From assembly GCA_003104995.1 (NCBI GenBank), contig PQAO01000027.1, forward strand, positions 36,799-100,798: a DNA stretch of 64,000 nt, written 5' to 3'. The stretch comes from Dehalococcoidia bacterium. Its GTDB lineage: Bacteria > Chloroflexota > Dehalococcoidia > Tepidiformales > Tepidiformaceae. This document shows, piece by piece, positions 62,459 to 64,000 of this stretch; positions within the stretch are counted from its first letter, which is position 1, and each line of letters opens with the position of its first letter. Under the pieces are notes generated by a model. The model saw only the letters and a program-made list of their open reading frames with translations, was not told where the DNA came from and did no database searches. The position numbers and the translations under genes are program-made.

Positions 62459-62554
62459 AAACCCACAGCCGGGATCGAGTGAATTGCGGCCAGCCTCAAC
62501 GAGAAACGAGGGCCCGCCATCGAACCACCTCCGCCCGGTACGTTTCCCAGTGAG

Positions 62555-63817
62555 TCAGGCGGCGCTGCCGGCGGCCTCCACCGCTTTCTTCGCGGCTTCG
62601 AAGAGGCCGCTGGCCCGAATAAGAGGCAAGCCGGATTCCTCGACCAGTTTCTCGCCTTCGGCCAGGTTCGTGCCGATCAGCCGCATGACCACCGGGACGT
62701 CGATCTTCAGCTGCCTGTGAGCATCGATGACCCCCTGGGCGATGATGTCGACCCGGGCCATGCCACCGAAGATGTTGACCAGGATGGCCTTCACAGAGGG
62801 GTCTTCGAGGATGACCTGGAGGGCGCTGACGACCCGCTGTGGATCGTTCACTGTCCCGATGTCGAGGAAGTTGGCTGGCTCCCCGCCAGCAAGCTTGATC
62901 GTGTCCATCGTCGCCATGGCCAGTCCGGCGCCATTGACGACGCAACCGATGTTACCGTCGAGCTTGATGAAGTTGGCGACACCGAGTTCCTGGGCCTTGA
63001 TTTCGAGGGGGTCTTCCTCGTCCTTGTCGCGCAAGGCCTCGAGGTCCTTGTGGCGGAACAGGGCGTTGTCGTCGATGGTCAGCTTGGCATCGACCGCGAC
63101 CACGCGGCCGTCCGTGGTGAGCGCGAGCGGATTGATTTCGACGAGGCTGGCGTCGGTGGCGACTAACGTGTTGTAGAGCCCGTGCGTGATTTTCGCGAAC
63201 TGGTCTGCCTGGTCGCCGGTGAAGCCGAGCCGGGCAGCAAGCAGGCGGCCAACGTACGGTTGGAAGCCGGCACTGGGGTTGACCGGCACGCGCACGATGG
63301 CGTCGGGGTTGGTGTGGGCGACGACCTCAATTTCCTGGCCGCCTTCGGCAGAGGCCATGATCAGCGCCGAGCTTTGCATGCCATCAATAATGGCCGCCAG
63401 GTAGTACTCCTTCGCGATGTCGGTCTGCTCGGCGACGAGGACGTTCTTGACGAGCTTGCCTTCGGAACCGGTCTGAATCGAAACCAGGTGCTTACCCAGG
63501 ATGGCGGCGGCGGCCTGTTCGGCTTCTTCCGGCGTGTCGGCCAGGCGGACCCCGCCGATGCGGTCGCCCTTGACCTGGCCGGAGTTGTTGGCAGGGTCCG
63601 TGGTGAGCTTGTGGAACATGCCGGCGGTCTCGCTCTCAGCGACGAGGCGGCCCTTGCCGCGCCCGCCAGCGTGGATCTGGGCTTTGACGACGACTTTGCC
63701 GCCAAGTTCAGCGGCGATGGCCTTCGCCTCCGCGGGCGTGGAGGCGACGCGGCCGCCTGTAACCGCTACACCATTCTGCGCCAGGAGATCGCGCGCCTGG
63801 TATTCGTGAAGTTTCAT
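62555..63817 (-). CDS. sucC: Succinate-CoA ligase (ADP-forming), beta subunit
   Basis: A 420-residue ATP-grasp subunit that makes ATP or GTP from succinyl-CoA in the TCA cycle. It begins MKLHEYQARDLLAQNGVAV, then KAQIHAGGRGKGR, LVSIQTGSEGKLV, EINPLALTTDGRVVAVDAKL (metal-binding), and DGNIGCVVNGAGLAMATMD. Length is slightly above the E. coli subunit (388). The loop after FLDIG reads TVNDPQ where GGGA is usual. ATG 63817. The sucD gene, usually next, is absent on the downstream side; the partner must be elsewhere. Confidence 0.95.
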   Translation of the reverse strand: MKLHEYQARDLLAQNGVAVTGGRVASTPAEAKAIAAELGGKVVVKAQIHAGGRGKGRLVAESETAGMFHKLTTDPANNSGQVKGDRIGGVRLADTPEEAEQAAAAILGKHLVSIQTGSEGKLVKNVLVAEQTDIAKEYYLAAIIDGMQSSALIMASAEGGQEIEVVAHTNPDAIVRVPVNPSAGFQPYVGRLLAARLGFTGDQADQFAKITHGLYNTLVATDASLVEINPLALTTDGRVVAVDAKLTIDDNALFRHKDLEALRDKDEEDPLEIKAQELGVANFIKLDGNIGCVVNGAGLAMATMDTIKLAGGEPANFLDIGTVNDPQRVVSALQVILEDPSVKAILVNIFGGMARVDIIAQGVIDAHRQLKIDVPVVMRLIGTNLAEGEKLVEESGLPLIRASGLFEAAKKAVEAAGSAA

Positions 63818-63885
63818 GGGGAGCTCCGGAAGAGGTTGCGCGCGCGATCGTAGCGCTGCAGGGCGCTAGCCGATAGGGAAGTTGG

Positions 63886-63970
63886 CGGAGAGGGGGAGAT
63901 TCGAACTCCCGGTGACTTGCGCCACGGCCGTTTTCAAGACGGCTGCATTAAACCACTCTGCCACCTCTCC
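63886..63970 (-). tRNA. tRNA-Ser (anticodon UGA)
   Basis: An 85-base tRNA read on the minus strand: acceptor GGAGAGG pairs with CCTCTCC, the anticodon loop is CTTGAAA with anticodon TGA, a long variable arm is present, and the T arm is GGGAGTTCGAATCTCCC. CCA is not encoded. It reads UCN serine codons. It lies 68 bases upstream of sucC on the same strand. Confidence 0.96.
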
Positions 63971-64000
63971 ACCTTCGATTCTCGAAGGTAGCGCGGGCCC

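Noticed and set aside
61669-62520. 283-residue minus-strand ORF starting at a perfect ribosome site
   Set aside because: Most of it is antisense to tadC or out of frame with the membrane-like protein; only the start signal is interesting, so it is noted as a finding.
1-64000. CRISPR arrays, insertion sequences, phage genes
   Set aside because: No regular short repeats with spacers, no transposase or integrase motif and no terminal inverted repeats were seen.

Overview
The window is a compact, GC-rich bacterial chromosome segment, best explained as Chloroflexota (a Dehalococcoidia- or Thermomicrobia-like lineage; inferred, not proven). Supporting signs are the CysRS active-site variant CGVTPYD..HLGH, threonine/proline-rich extracellular linkers, class I FbaB-type aldolase, frequent GTG/TTG starts, several apparently leaderless genes and a Tad pilus locus with no secretin gene beside it. 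No prophage, insertion sequence or CRISPR array was seen, and the content is mainly core genes on alternating strands with very tight convergent ends.

Layout. 1-4.7 kb: the start of an M16 peptidase, an Eis-like acetyltransferase, a frameshifted metallo-beta-lactamase-fold gene, a small P-loop kinase-like protein and a PLP aminotransferase. 5-11 kb: glutamate synthase gltBD. 11-16.6 kb: a serine-acetyltransferase-like protein, a polyprenyl synthase with dxs (isoprenoid supply) and a two-component system. 16.8-20 kb: FbaB aldolase, a winged-helix regulator with a degenerate receiver, and a FliA/WhiG-type sigma factor, with strong hairpin terminators. 20-23.6 kb: a TolB-like propeller, the CtpA protease, smpB and ssrA (tmRNA), which together support protein quality control. 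23.6-32 kb: hemerythrin, MOSC, lipoprotein, ispG, a second MBL hydrolase, the copper operon csoR-copZ-copA with a visible operator, and a CaiB-type CoA transferase. 32-38.5 kb: methyltransferase, endonuclease IV, a glmS ribozyme upstream of glmS, and PEP synthase. 38.5-48.6 kb: ABM-like protein, dNTPase, SH3/CARDB surface protein, dnaG, a tiny free-standing peptide unit, TetR/HD-GYP pair, second CoA transferase and cysS.

48.9-62 kb: hydrolase, then DUF192, M23 peptidase and VWA-FHA membrane protein, an ECF sigma factor with a small translationally coupled partner, and the Tad locus (two Flp pilins, TadE, TadG, CpaB, CpaE, CpaF, TadB, TadC). 62-64 kb: a small membrane protein, sucC without sucD, and tRNA-Ser(UGA).

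The most distinctive items are the glmS ribozyme, the self-contained 30-residue hydrophobic peptide transcription unit at 43.7 kb, the ECF-controlled Tad cluster with VWA-FHA/M23 neighbours, the C-H-H copper sensor with its operator, and two possible single-base homopolymer problems (MBL gene; tmRNA tag). I found no clear evidence of a wholly new defence or mobile system.
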